Assembly: GCF_000613885.1 (NCBI RefSeq)
Contig: NZ_BAJV01000014.1
Coordinates: 37,549-101,548, forward strand
Origin: Asaia prunellae JCM 25354
Lineage (GTDB): Bacteria > Pseudomonadota > Alphaproteobacteria > Acetobacterales > Acetobacteraceae
DNA: 64,000 bases
Direction of reading: 5' to 3'
Part shown: positions 38,886-49,575 of the stretch, piece by piece
Numbering within the stretch: the stretch's first letter is position 1
Layout of the letters: each line of letters begins with the position of its first letter
Made by a program: the position numbers and the translations under genes
Notes under the pieces: generated by a model
The model's database searches: none
The model's input: the letters and a program-made list of their open reading frames with translations, nothing else
Told to the model about the DNA's origin: nothing

Positions 38886-40163
38886 TTAGTCTGATCTGGT
38901 TTGTCTGTTGGTAGCCAAGTTTTCGATCTGAGTGAGGGCTTCACTGATACTTTGGTCCCAGTGAAGACCTGGTCTCGGATTAGCCCGGTTGGGTGCTCGG
39001 GCTTCATCGTTCGTCATTTGCGAGAATTCTTCAATCCGCCGCATCCACCCCATTCCGTCAAGGGGATTGATGTAATGCGCGGTATCACCTCCTATTTCCC
39101 GAAATACTGGTATATCCGAGCAAATAACAGGAGTGCCTAGGGCTAAGGCTTCAGCCAGGGGTAGACCAAACCCTTCAGTAAAAGACGGAAAGAGCAGGGC
39201 ACGTGCGCCACGTAGCAATCTAACCACATCTGCATCAGGCAGAGCGTTATGTTCTTCAACTACATCTTGCAGAGCCGGACATCTTTCAAGCATATCGAGC
39301 GCTTGTTCGTTTTCCCAGCCGCGTTTACCGACGATGACGAGTTTGGGTGCATTTGCACCATGAATTTCAACTAAATATCGCCATATATTGAGCAACAGTA
39401 GATGGTTTTTTCGAGCTTCAATGGTGCTGAGGAATACAAAGTAAGGTTTTTCGCCTAATTCACATATCGTGGAGGTAGTGAGATTATCAATACTCATTGC
39501 TTGGAGGTGTACACCATGAGGTATTACCCAGATGGGAGTTTTTGTTTTATTTTTTCTTAGAAAATAATCTTGAAGAGAATTTTTAACAGATTTTGATGGC
39601 GTCAGGACAGCATCCGCGAAACGTACAACAGTGGCTATACGGCGCAAATGGTAGTCTTGCTCTCGTGGTCTAGAATATTCAGGATACTCAAGAGGGATCA
39701 GATCATGCACCATTGGTACAAATAAAGTATCTTTGTGCCGTGATAACGCGGCATAAATGGCAGAGGGTCTGGTAAGATGATGATGAGATAGTAAAAGATA
39801 TATATTTAACTGATTTTTTTTTAATAGTTCGGATCTGTTTCGATCTAAACGAGGAACTAGAATGCTACTCCGAAGGCGGAAAGCAAGTTTCTTCAGTCGT
39901 ACAGAGTTATTTTCCCCTAAATCCCAAGACCTTCCCAGTTCCGTAATGAAACTGGCTGCCATGGAAAAGGATATGGGAGCGAACCGACCAAGTGGATGCA
40001 TTGCAGCAAATTCCAATCTCTCCGACGCTGAAGCCAGCAGATATCGGGCATACTCGAATTCCACGCGATCTATACCGGTGGGTACTAGGGCTCCTGCTCG
40101 CGACAATAATCTTGAGATATCGAGTGTAAAAAACGGTTTCTCAGACGGATCGGAAGACTTCAT
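38886..40163 (-). CDS. GT4-type glycosyltransferase
   Basis: 425 residues. GT-B fold enzyme: LSTIEARKNHLLLLN in the nucleotide domain and LFPSFTEGFGLPLAEALALG with the conserved Glu pair EGFGLPLAE. Uses a nucleotide-sugar (GDP-mannose from ManBC is a candidate) to extend the repeat unit. The start overlaps the KpsS stop by four bases, so kpsC - kpsS - this gene form an operon. Intact. Acceptor unknown. Confidence 0.88.
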   Translation of the reverse strand: MKSSDPSEKPFFTLDISRLLSRAGALVPTGIDRVEFEYARYLLASASERLEFAAMHPLGRFAPISFSMAASFITELGRSWDLGENNSVRLKKLAFRLRSSILVPRLDRNRSELLKKNQLNIYLLLSHHHLTRPSAIYAALSRHKDTLFVPMVHDLIPLEYPEYSRPREQDYHLRRIATVVRFADAVLTPSKSVKNSLQDYFLRKNKTKTPIWVIPHGVHLQAMSIDNLTTSTICELGEKPYFVFLSTIEARKNHLLLLNIWRYLVEIHGANAPKLVIVGKRGWENEQALDMLERCPALQDVVEEHNALPDADVVRLLRGARALLFPSFTEGFGLPLAEALALGTPVICSDIPVFREIGGDTAHYINPLDGMGWMRRIEEFSQMTNDEARAPNRANPRPGLHWDQSISEALTQIENLATNRQTRSD

Positions 40164-41507
40164 AAAGATAACTTACGCTCGGCTGGAATAATATCGTCGA
40201 GTTGTGTCGGGTTTCGGGCCAGAGTGCTGCGAAGTGCTTCCCGACGAAGCATTTCAGCGCGCGAGGCAGCTGCGAAATCGCGTGGACTGTGGTTTGTGAG
40301 TCGTTCCATGGCGCTCTGAACCAGTTTTTCCAGTCCTTTAGAAGAAAAGAATCCTCCCGGGATCAGACAACGTTCGATTAATACGCGCCGGAATGCGGCA
40401 AAGATCGTCGCATCAGGCTGTCCTGGGTCGCTCCAGAACTCCGCGAGTTCCCCTTGAAACGTTATGCCCGGGATACTGTAAACAGCATCCCCCAGCGTGA
40501 TCACTGGCTTCCCTTCAGCCAGTGCCAGTGTCCCGGTTGTACTGTTGATTGTAATGACACCTTCGGCTTTCTGAACAAGCTCTGCAATATCGCCGGTTTC
40601 AAAATACTCCACACGATCGGCCACTCCGTAGGCAGCTGCCTGTAGGGCTACTTCATAGCGCCAGCTACGAACATTGTTATCAAGCGGATGCTCTTTGATC
40701 GCAAGGTGCAATCCATGGGGTGCGTGTTCAGCAAATGAGGCAATAACCGTGCGTATGGCCTCAGCCATACCGCTGAAACGTGAGTGCAGGCGAACCTGAG
40801 CATCCGCATCGAGTTGAAGCGGGAAAAGCATGAAAGGGATTTGCGATTCACACAGTTTCGCAAAAGTCGTAGCCGTGCGTGCTGCCCGTTCTTTTCTGGC
40901 GATTAGTTTACGTAACCATCCCATCCCTTCAGTCAGAGGATGCCACGGCCGATAATTGTCCCAATGACGGTAATGCCAGCGTGAGAGCAGATCTGCAGTG
41001 TTATAGGCAATGCCTGAAGCGCACGCGTTTTGAATGATGAGGGTACCGGGCGATGCTCGGGCGCTGGCGGAAGATCCCGTGCGCAGTTTACGTAGAAATC
41101 CGGGTCTCTGGGTAGAGTTGAATTGCCGTTTACCCCTCCCAGCTCAAGCGTCACCCAGTCAGGACGAATATACCCTTCTTCGAAAACATGTACGGGGATA
41201 TGCAGACGCGCGCAGACGGCAATGGCAGCGCTATGCAAGGGGCGGCAGTCGCCAAACAGAACGACGTCGGTGATTTCCCGAAATGCGATGATCCTTGCAA
41301 GGGCGTCGGGCCATTCGTCAGGGCGTCCCGTAAAATCAATGGCATTGGGCAATCGCCAGGTCAGCCGGTCTCCACCATTGAAATTGACTTTCCACACGCC
41401 GTATCCGTTCTGCCGCAAGCTTCGCCGATCATCCGGAAAAAGGGCCCCATCAGCCCTTGCAGAAGCAGAACATTGCGCTGAGCTTGCGCTGGAGGTGACG
41501 TTGTCAT
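40160..41507 (-). CDS. kpsS: KpsS-like capsule lipid-linker Kdo transferase (two frameshifts)
   Basis: About 449 residues from ATG 41507 (MTTSPPAQAQ); an ATG at 41555 is also possible. After repair the N-terminal FFRMIGEALRQNGYGVWKV and NFNGGDR match KpsS proteins, and the C-terminal part contains AIKEHPLDNNVRSWRYEV and INSTTGTLAL, motifs of the beta-Kdo transferase family. The breaks are at 41417-41418 and 41017-41018; in each one extra base (A on the plus strand) restores the frame. In group 2 capsules KpsS puts the first Kdo on lyso-phosphatidylglycerol. Next to kpsC. Confidence 0.85.
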
Positions 41508-41555
41508 TTCTTGACCAGATATTTCCGTTACATTCAAAATATTACCGGAGTTCAC

Positions 41556-43327
41556 TCAAAATCCTCGATCTGGCGAGAGTCGTCGGCATATGTTTTGGAT
41601 CCCTCTCCTGAGCGTCCTTATGCATATTCCCTGATAACGCCTCAAACGCATCAATGGGCTTGGGCGCCATAATTCAGTCATTGCAAACCGCGAAACAAGT
41701 ACCTCAGGTCCACATGGCAGTCGTGTCAGAGGATCAATATAGCGTGGGTATAGCAGCAATGTGGCAGCGGCAAGCTGCTCTATCGTCAGGATGCGGTTGC
41801 GTCGAATGACGGGTGTACGATCCTGGGTGAGGCCCCATCCAGCATAGAAGGGCTGGCCATAGGTCGTTACCGACTTACCTCGCATCAGGGCTTCGAACCC
41901 GGTAAGAGACGTCAAGGTATGCACCTCGTCCACAGCATCCAGAAGGGGGGCCATTCCACCTTCACGGCAAATCCGGTCAGCCAGTGTTAACACGACATCA
42001 TCCGGGATTGCCCCAGCTCGATGCCCGGCATCGACATCTGGATGTGGCCGGTAGACGACGAACGCTTCAGGTTCTGATGCGCGTACACGGCGTAGAAGCT
42101 CAAGATTTCCGCCCTGACCGCCACCCCCTAACAGAACCGAAAGATCATCAGCAACCTGGCCAGGCACGAGTATGACCCGTTTTCCAGCTGGTGCTCCGAG
42201 CTCAGGGATTATTCCACCACGCGCGTATTTGGAGACACCCTGCTAATTACGCGATCCATGAGACGCCGTACTCTTGCCTGCAGGTCCGTCCCTAGGGGAT
42301 GGGAACTCAGAAGTATCTCCAGGTCACTGGGTTTTGCCGGATCATAATAGATACCCGCACGATCCACGATGATCGAAGCCGGAGGCAACATACCGCTTCC
42401 CAGACCCGCCGAGCGAATAAAGCCATCCTCGACACGGTATAGCACCGTACCTGTTTTATGGGCGCAGCGCTCCAGTTGCCGGGGCATTCTGGTTGACCAT
42501 ACAGCGATGCCACCAGCATGTCGTCGGGCAAGCGCGATTGCGGCTTTTGCTCCGCGGCGAAAGAATGGCCTAGGGCGGTGTTCGTCGGCAGTAGCAAAAA
42601 AATCGGCAATACGATCCCGTTTCCACCAAGCCATGCCTGCACAGACGGTTACGCTGCGATTCCGGCGCATGATGTCACGCCATTCAATCAGCAATCCAAC
42701 GGCCTCATTGGCCTGGATGATTTCACCTGTGAATGGAGATCGATAACATGTGGCGTTAATAACCAGAGCGGCAGCTTTGCCCCGGGCATCGCCGTCAGCA
42801 GCACCAGGCCATATCATTGCCTCATCAAGGCACCATAGAGACAACCCGGCAAGGCTCCCTAGAGCTGGCAATGCCTCTGTAACATCAAAGCAGGTAATAA
42901 TTTCCTGTCCATTCTCGATGATCGACCACGGATTGACGTCAGAGCAGGTGACAAAGCCTCCATCCGAGATCGCACGCTCGCGCAGTGAATGCCAGTGCCA
43001 CGCGTTATTCGGGAGAACAAGCGTCAGGTCAGCTGCCTCGCGCGCTTCTCGGGCGACTTCCCATAACCGGGTAGCTTTCCGGGGGTCTGCGGGAGCACAT
43101 ATGATTGACCTGCGCGAGACGGCAATGTCAGGAGCCCAGAACAAACCCCCTATATTTTCCCGGAGCATCAAGTGTATGGCAGGGTCTGTTGAGGCGTCAG
43201 GAATGAAAGGCTCTATTGCCGACCAGGCAAGACGAACTTTACCGAGCTCAGGGATGTGTCTGACAAATGGCGGTATTTTCAATAATACAGGAGCCAGATT
43301 CCCGGTCAACGCTGATCCAATATTCAA
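41556..43327 (-). CDS. kpsC: KpsC-like capsule Kdo transferase (one frameshift, TTG start)
   Basis: About 590 residues. No ATG lies before the conserved region, so the TTG at 43327 with AGGA upstream is the best start. The first half has IACAPADPRK-like and GFIRSAGLGSGM segments, the second half YRPHPDVDAGHR, HTLTSLTGFEALMRG and TYGQPFYAGWGLT, typical of KpsC. Frame breaks near 42238-42240; one extra C (plus strand) gives SRGVSKYARGGIIPELGAPA. KpsC adds further Kdo residues to the lipid linker. Shorter than E. coli KpsC (about 670), so the N-terminal part may be incomplete or diverged. Confidence 0.85.
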
Positions 43328-43574
43328 CAGGTCAGATCCTGTCTAAAATACGAGTTGTCATGTTTCAAGGAAGAGCGCCCGCTCACAGATCGTTGTCTAG
43401 CCATGCACATGTGACGCTTGTCAGGTGTGAGCAGACCTGTCAACAGGCTCCCGCTTCGCCTGAATTTATATAACAGATTGAGCCGGACCGTATCCATGTC
43501 TTCCTGACCAGAGCTGTAAGCAGGCATAACGATTTTGAAGGCAGGATCCTGATGGTAACAATGGATGATAATTT

Positions 43575-45111
43575 GTGACTATATTATTCCCTGTAGCGAT
43601 ATTTTCAGTTATTTCAATAGCGACATGCATTGACTCTCTGGCTCAGCCTTCCAAGCCGAAGAAAGCCTCAAACGATACATGGCATTGTCGTTTTGCTGCA
43701 TTGCCGTTTCGATTGCTGCCCATCATGCTTATCTTTGCAGGTGCCGAAATCCTGACTGGCCGGTGTATCTACGCTGCTGTTCTCACCGTAGTCGCCGTCA
43801 GCCTTTTGGTCTGGGGGTCGAACCTGAAGCGTGATTTGCTTGGTGAGCCTCTGCTTTTCAGCGACGCTGCGGTTATCAAAGCGTGTTTTCAACACCCTCG
43901 CTTTTATGTAAATGCATTGGCTCTTCCCGCCAGAATAGCTGTGTTATTCGGAATCTTCGTAATCTGTTTCGCGGTAATCAGTCTGCTTGCCTTTGACCTA
44001 TGTCACCTGAGCAGTGTGAACCGTTCCGCCCTGCTGGAGCGTGGACTGGGTGTGGCGCTTGCCTCTGCAAGTTTGTATCTGCTGATGGCCGTGGCGCGTA
44101 CCAGACTGCCTGCCCGTCTCATGCCGAGGCTGATTGTGACGAGGTAATTCCAAAATTCGGTCTTCTGGCGACGACAATACTCTGCTGGTTGCGGTGGCGA
44201 GAGGACAGACAAAAACCACTACCGCCCCACCATCTCCTGCATTCTGGGGAGACTTGTGATATAGTTAATACAAAAGCGCCGATCGTTATCGTTATACAAT
44301 GTGAGTCATTTTCAGACCTTGAGGAATTACGACCGGGTGAAAACTGGAACTGTTTTTTACCTGTTTTATCCAAAGCACGTCTTGAAGCACGACAATATGG
44401 TCAGCTGCATGTGTCGGGGTTCGGGGCGTATACAATGCGTACCGAATATGGGGTACTTTTTGGCCATGATGAGGAAGCTTTGGGCTTTAGGCGTTTTGAC
44501 CCTTATCTCAGTGCGCACTGGCAGTGCCAGGATGCCTTGCCAGCCAGATTATCGCAACTTTATGAGCATCGTCTTTTTATCCATCCACATGATCTGGAGT
44601 TTTATGGACGGCGTCGCCTGATGCCAGTGAGTGGCTTTAACGAGATGCAGGGAGATGAAAAGTTTACGATTGCCCAAAAAATGGGCCACATTTGAGTGAT
44701 GCCGCACTTGGTGAACGAATCATCTCTGTGATCAATGAGGCTGCGAAGAATAATAAAAGTACATTCGTCTTTGCCGTTACTATAGAAAATCATGGACCTT
44801 GGCCTGAGGGACTAACTGGCTACCTCAGGCATCTCAGGCATGGCGATGCTTTGCTAGGTCAGGTGAGCAGATGTCTGGAACAGACAGGTCATCCTGCCGT
44901 GTTGGCTTTCTATGGGGATCATCGTCCTTCCATCCCGAATATGGTTCTGCCTGGAGGGGCTATGCATACGCCTTATTTGATACAGGAGTTCGGAATGGAT
45001 TCCCCGTCTTGTGGACTAGAGAAAGATCTGACACCAGCTATGTTGCATCATGAAATTTATAAGATGGCTTTGAAAGTCTCATACGAAAATTCACAATATA
45101 AAACCTTTTAA
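43575..45111 (+). CDS. Alkaline-phosphatase/LTA-synthase-fold membrane protein (two frameshifts)
   Basis: About 512 residues after repair. The N-terminal part has several membrane helices; the extracytoplasmic part has VIQCESFSDLEELRPG, TMRTEYGVLFG, TIENHGPW and AFYGDHRPSIPN, the sulfatase/LTA-synthase metal-site motifs. Such proteins move phosphoglycerol, phosphoethanolamine or similar groups onto glycans. Breaks near 44143-44144 (one extra G restores TRVIPKFGLLATT) and 44673-44675 (one extra C restores APKNGPHLSDAALGERI). Its place between kpsC and a glycosyltransferase suggests it decorates the capsule or LPS; donor and acceptor are unknown. Confidence 0.72.
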
Positions 45112-45142
45112 AACAATTACTTACTTTAAGATAACATATAAT

Positions 45143-46759
45143 TTAAAGTATTGTTTCAATACTATCATTTAATAAATTACCCTTTTCGATAAAGGAAACT
45201 ATTTGCTGAGCTATATCTTGCCAGCTGCGAGGCCTGAAATTGGAGCGGATATTTGCCTCCATTTTCCGTCGGGTGTTATGATCAAATACGATCTTTTCAA
45301 CTGAGGCAAAAAGACTGAGCGAATCTCCGCTGATAAAATATTCTGCGTATTCGCCACCAGCTTCAGTCAGGGAAGAATTTCTTGCTGTTATCGGAATTTT
45401 CCCGAAGCATAATGACTCAGTGATAGGGAGGCCCCATCCTTCGTAGAGGCTTGGGTAAAGAGAACAAATGCATGATTGATATGCACGTAATAGAAGCTCA
45501 TCACAGACTTCATTTAGAATGGTTATTCTCTGAGTGACTTCTGGGTTTTTGGATAGAAATTCATAGAAAGCTTCCGTTTTCCATCCATTTTGACCTATAC
45601 ATACCAGATGAGGACAGGAATCATTGTATTTTCTGAAAAGATTTACCCATGCCTGTGCAGCATAGATGTGACCCTTACGAGGCTCTATGGTTGAAACCAG
45701 TAATACAAATTTTTCCGGCAAAGAACTCTCTTTTAAAGAGTTCTGTTCTGATTTGATGCCTATTTCAGCATCGAGTTTTATTACTTTAATGTAATTACTT
45801 ATATTGGGATACGTACCAGAAATATACTCAATCAGATCGCGTCCAGTAGATTTTGAGTTTACTAGAAAAGTATCTGATAGCGGAACAACTTTATTGATCC
45901 ATGCTCGATAATCGTCTACCAGTGCATTGACGCATAGATGTGGGAATTTTACTGGGATAAGATCATGAATGAAAGGTATATATCGTATATTATATTGATT
46001 TTTAAGGTAAGAAATACTCTCTGTATGGCCTTTCACTGACCAATTTGCACCTAGGGAGACAAGAGTAGATGACTCTGAAAACAAAGCATCTTCAGAGAGA
46101 GAGAGAATGCCATTGAGGCGGCCGACGATATAGATCCATTCGTTATCTGATGCGTCGCTGCTTTCCTCAGCTTTTACGATAAGCTCTCTGAACAGCTCAA
46201 TCGGTATACGCTTCCATGCGTTGAGGCCTTCAAAGAAAACACAAATACCAATAGAATTGGGTCTGACAAGCAGAGAGGCATATACTATTTCTGCCTGAAT
46301 CCTCTGTATACCTGTCAAAAGCCTCTTTCTTCTGAAATGTAAAATGAGATCTGTAATATCAAAATTTATCCGAATATTTTTATTATCGTTTATAATAATC
46401 AAATCTTTTATGTCCGGATATTTTTCTTTTAAAATTAGAGTTTTCACCGTAACTTTTAGATGATGATCGGCCAGAGCGCTGAAATTGGAAGCGTGGAAAT
46501 AGGCGTCTTCGTTTTCTGGGGAAGTAATAAAGCTCTGAGCATAGGCATTTGCTGCGGCAGCTTCCTGAGACAATTCTCTTCTCATATGTCCCAGTTGGAT
46601 CCAGATATGAGAGAGGCTCGGATCCTTTCTGAGAGCAGCAGTATAGTATATTGCTGCTTTATTCCACTCTCTACGCGCCCTCAATGCATTGGCTCTTTTA
46701 AGCAGAAAATATACAGGAAGTGTTACAGGGACGCCTGCTGATTTCTTTATTTTAAACAA
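45143..46759 (-). CDS. TPR-containing GT4 glycosyltransferase
   Basis: 538 residues. Residues about 20-110 read as tetratricopeptide-like helices (LKRANALRARREWNKAAIYY). From about 140 on a GT4 domain follows: IPFIHDLIPVKFPHLCV, VSTIEPRKGHIYAAQAWVNL, YPSLYEGWGLPITESLCFG. The fusion suggests it docks on a multi-protein synthesis complex. No frameshift. AT-rich compared with core genes. Acceptor unknown. It ends close to the convergent sulfatase-fold gene. Confidence 0.85.
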   Translation of the reverse strand: MFKIKKSAGVPVTLPVYFLLKRANALRARREWNKAAIYYTAALRKDPSLSHIWIQLGHMRRELSQEAAAANAYAQSFITSPENEDAYFHASNFSALADHHLKVTVKTLILKEKYPDIKDLIIINDNKNIRINFDITDLILHFRRKRLLTGIQRIQAEIVYASLLVRPNSIGICVFFEGLNAWKRIPIELFRELIVKAEESSDASDNEWIYIVGRLNGILSLSEDALFSESSTLVSLGANWSVKGHTESISYLKNQYNIRYIPFIHDLIPVKFPHLCVNALVDDYRAWINKVVPLSDTFLVNSKSTGRDLIEYISGTYPNISNYIKVIKLDAEIGIKSEQNSLKESSLPEKFVLLVSTIEPRKGHIYAAQAWVNLFRKYNDSCPHLVCIGQNGWKTEAFYEFLSKNPEVTQRITILNEVCDELLLRAYQSCICSLYPSLYEGWGLPITESLCFGKIPITARNSSLTEAGGEYAEYFISGDSLSLFASVEKIVFDHNTRRKMEANIRSNFRPRSWQDIAQQIVSFIEKGNLLNDSIETIL

Positions 46760-46886
46760 GATATCGCTTCCTGATCAAAGAATATAAATAAAAATAACGA
46801 TACGTAAGCGTTCCGTATAATATGACACAGAAAATATATTAAAGTAGCACTTTGTTCTTCTTGATTGGATTTTGCGCATTGCTCCC

Positions 46887-46934
46887 ATTCGCTCGCAGAT
46901 TTACCTGAAGTGCTGGATATCTCTGCGAGCGAAT
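46887..46934. repeat. Perfect 13-bp inverted repeat downstream of kpsD
   Basis: ATTCGCTCGCAGA (46887-46899) and TCTGCGAGCGAAT (46922-46934) flank a 22-base loop. It lies between the kpsD-like gene and the TPR-glycosyltransferase. It may end kpsD transcription or act as an operator for the downstream gene; no U-tract follows. Confidence 0.6.
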
Positions 46935-46967
46935 CATGAATAAACCACTTTCTATGGTCAGGGCATA

Positions 46968-48194
46968 TTATTTCGCTAGATAGGCAGCAGTAATAGCCGG
47001 ACTTACCAACGTACCGATCAGCTGGTTAAATTTATAAAAGCGATTTATCTTCGCGTTGGCTACCAAGATAAGATCCTTGTTTTTCATAGGGATTTGTTGT
47101 GCCAAGAAGTAGCTATTGGGCTCCATCATATCAAGTTTGTAAATCACAGGGATCCCGAGTGGGGTAGGTGGTGTGGTAAGACCTAGCTGTCTGGCTGCGA
47201 TCGGGTCTTCGAAACGGAACACAAAGGCCGCGTTAGGATCTGCTCGCGCGTCAGCGGGTCCACCCGCGCGTGCTAAAGCTTCCGCCAATGTCACTCTTGG
47301 TGATTTAAAGGGTACTTCCGTTGCTTCCTTGCCAGCAGCCCCGAAAACTGTGTAGCTGCGTGGTTGATAGATCACGTGAATTCTGTCACCAGGCCGCGCT
47401 CGGATGTCCTCGTGCGGAATGCTCTCAAGGGTTCCCAGATCAGTAGCCCCTGTGCGACTACCCCTGACGAGTTGCACATGTGTATCCTCAGGGGGAAAAT
47501 TCGCTCCACCCGAAATGGCAATCAGATCTGATAGTCGTTCCTGAGCCGTACTCAGCACGACGCGTCCGGGCTTGTGTACCTCTCCCGATACGATGACCGT
47601 ATTGGCGATATCACTGGAGATCCGAACCATAACCTGAGGATTCTGTGATTTGTTCAACAGGTTTTTGCGGATTTCTTCAGCGAGAATTTGAGGCGTTAAT
47701 CCTGCCGCTCTCAATCGCCCTACATAGGGAATCGAGATTGTCCCATCCGTTTCGACCTGGGTAGGGGGAAGGTTCTGATTGGTTACGCCTGCGATTGCCC
47801 CTCCTTCCGAGGATCCGCCTGCTGCAGCCGGACTTCCCCCTGAGCTGAACAGGCCAGAGCCCAATTCAAAGATCGTGATGGTCAGCATATCGCCGGCGCC
47901 AATTCGGTCATTGTGGGCGACAGGGTTATCTGAGCTATCCAGGCTTGAAATGAGCGGTGGTACTTCTGATGCCAGTATTCCTGCAATTTGCGGCGTGACC
48001 TGCAGGATCTGAAACTGGAGAGGATTGCGCACAGGATCTTTCTGAGCGTTCATGACTCCCCGTTCGGTAGGACCACTATCCGGTATCGCGCTGCAGGCAT
48101 TGAGCGCCAGCAAGGATACGCAGGACATACCGATCAGATACAGGCGTTTGATACGATTTGGCTCAGAGCATCGCAAATTGGGACCGAGATACAT
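46968..48194 (-). CDS. kpsD: Outer-membrane polysaccharide export lipoprotein, KpsD/Wza type
   Basis: 408 residues. A leader with lipobox LLALNAC is followed by a Poly_export domain (RIGAGDMLTITIFELG, IPYVGRLRAAGLTPQILAEEI) and soluble-ligand-binding beta-grasp domains (VIVSGEVHKPGRVVLS, YTVFGAAGKEA). These proteins build the outer-membrane exit channel for capsules. It is the last gene of a minus-strand set: hydroxylase - GT4 - GT4 - kpsD. Length is closer to Wza (379) than to E. coli KpsD (558). Intact. Confidence 0.9.
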   Translation of the reverse strand: MYLGPNLRCSEPNRIKRLYLIGMSCVSLLALNACSAIPDSGPTERGVMNAQKDPVRNPLQFQILQVTPQIAGILASEVPPLISSLDSSDNPVAHNDRIGAGDMLTITIFELGSGLFSSGGSPAAAGGSSEGGAIAGVTNQNLPPTQVETDGTISIPYVGRLRAAGLTPQILAEEIRKNLLNKSQNPQVMVRISSDIANTVIVSGEVHKPGRVVLSTAQERLSDLIAISGGANFPPEDTHVQLVRGSRTGATDLGTLESIPHEDIRARPGDRIHVIYQPRSYTVFGAAGKEATEVPFKSPRVTLAEALARAGGPADARADPNAAFVFRFEDPIAARQLGLTTPPTPLGIPVIYKLDMMEPNSYFLAQQIPMKNKDLILVANAKINRFYKFNQLIGTLVSPAITAAYLAK

Positions 48195-48200
48195 TAAAGG

Positions 48201-49513
48201 TTAGGCCTTCTCGTGTAGGGCAGCAGAATACAGGGTGTTGAGGCGTGCACAATAATTGGTCATATCAAAACGGATAGCCTGGCGTAGCCCAGATTCACCA
48301 AGCTGACGACAAAGCGTGTCGTCTCGATCAAGGCGATCTATCGCGCTGGTAATGGCATCCACATCATAGGCGTTGGTTTGCAGAGCCGCGTTTCCCCCGA
48401 CTTCAGGCAATGCACCTTCTTGCGAAATCAGAGCTGGCACACCGAAATTCATTGCCTCCAGTACAGGCAATCCAAATCCCTCGCACAAGGAGGGAAATAA
48501 CACGGCTCGTGTGAGACGCAAAAGGGAGAACAGGCTCCGCTCAGGCAGGTAATCGATATGGATGATCCGGCCCGTTTCAATACCCCGTTCCAGGTAGCGC
48601 AATTCCCGCTCGGCCCTCCACGCCATGGCACCAACAAGAACCAGTTTGCGATTGCTACTGGACGTCAGGAATCCCTCGATCAGACGACCAATATTCTTTT
48701 TAGGCTCCAGAGAGCCGAAAAACATGAAGTAGCTGTGCGGAGTAAGGCCGAACTCCGCGCTGATCTCTGCAGCACAATGTTCCAGGCTTCGTTCACGGAT
48801 TGTCGCATCGGTTCGAAAGGATTGATAGGTATTGTGTAGCTTGGGGGAAACCGTCGGGAAGAAAGATAGGATATCTTTTCTTGATGCTTCTGAAACCGTG
48901 CACAAGGCGGTGGCTTCCGCACAGACTGCTGTTATGAGTCGATGATAATATGGCTTGTCGTCGAGTGTGGTGTAAGGCAGACGCAACGGGACGAGGTCGT
49001 GCAGTGTGTAGATATTGGCGGCGCTTCCAGGCGGATAGGCAAGGGATAGGTCCAGTGCATGATAGCTGGTGGCCTGTCCATACGCAGTATCGTCATGCGA
49101 CCTGTTCGCCTGAAATGGCGGGCTGCGCGAGAGAACAGGTTCTCGGCATTGTACAAGTGATCGAAAGCTGGCAGACGCCCCTCAAATGGGCGTATATCGA
49201 CCCGGTCCGTCCGGGTAATTTCAAGAGCTGGTGGTGCGCGGAAATCGGCTTTGCGGTCGCGTATCCACCTTTTGGAAAACGGTGCCGGTCGCTTTGGGGG
49301 ATCAAAATGATCCAGGCGATCAAAAAAGCGTACTTCGCGCAGTTCCGTTTTTGAGCGGGTAGGGACATCGAGACCGTAAATCAGGTCTATCTGATGTCCC
49401 AGTTCCTTGACTGCATGGCTCAGGGTACGAGCATAGGTCGCAACGCCAGTGCCTTTTCCAAGGCTCAGATTGAAACCGTCGATGCCGATACGGCATTTGG
49501 GTAATTCTGACAT
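48201..49513 (-). CDS. GT4-type glycosyltransferase (one frameshift)
   Basis: About 437 residues after repair. N-terminal IGIDGFNLSLGKGTGVATY is the acceptor-side start of mannosyl/rhamnosyl GT4 enzymes, then FFGSLEPKKNIGRLIE and LFPSLCEGFGLPVLEAMNFG. The break near 49030-49031 is mended by one extra G (plus strand), giving PIRPGSAANIYTLHDLV. Six bases before kpsD, so co-transcribed. Second of two similar glycosyltransferases in tandem. Confidence 0.85.
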
Positions 49514-49575
49514 AAAATATGCGGTTCCCGGCTAGTTTGAGCCGGACAGGATATACAAAGAAAACCCTCTCCGGG

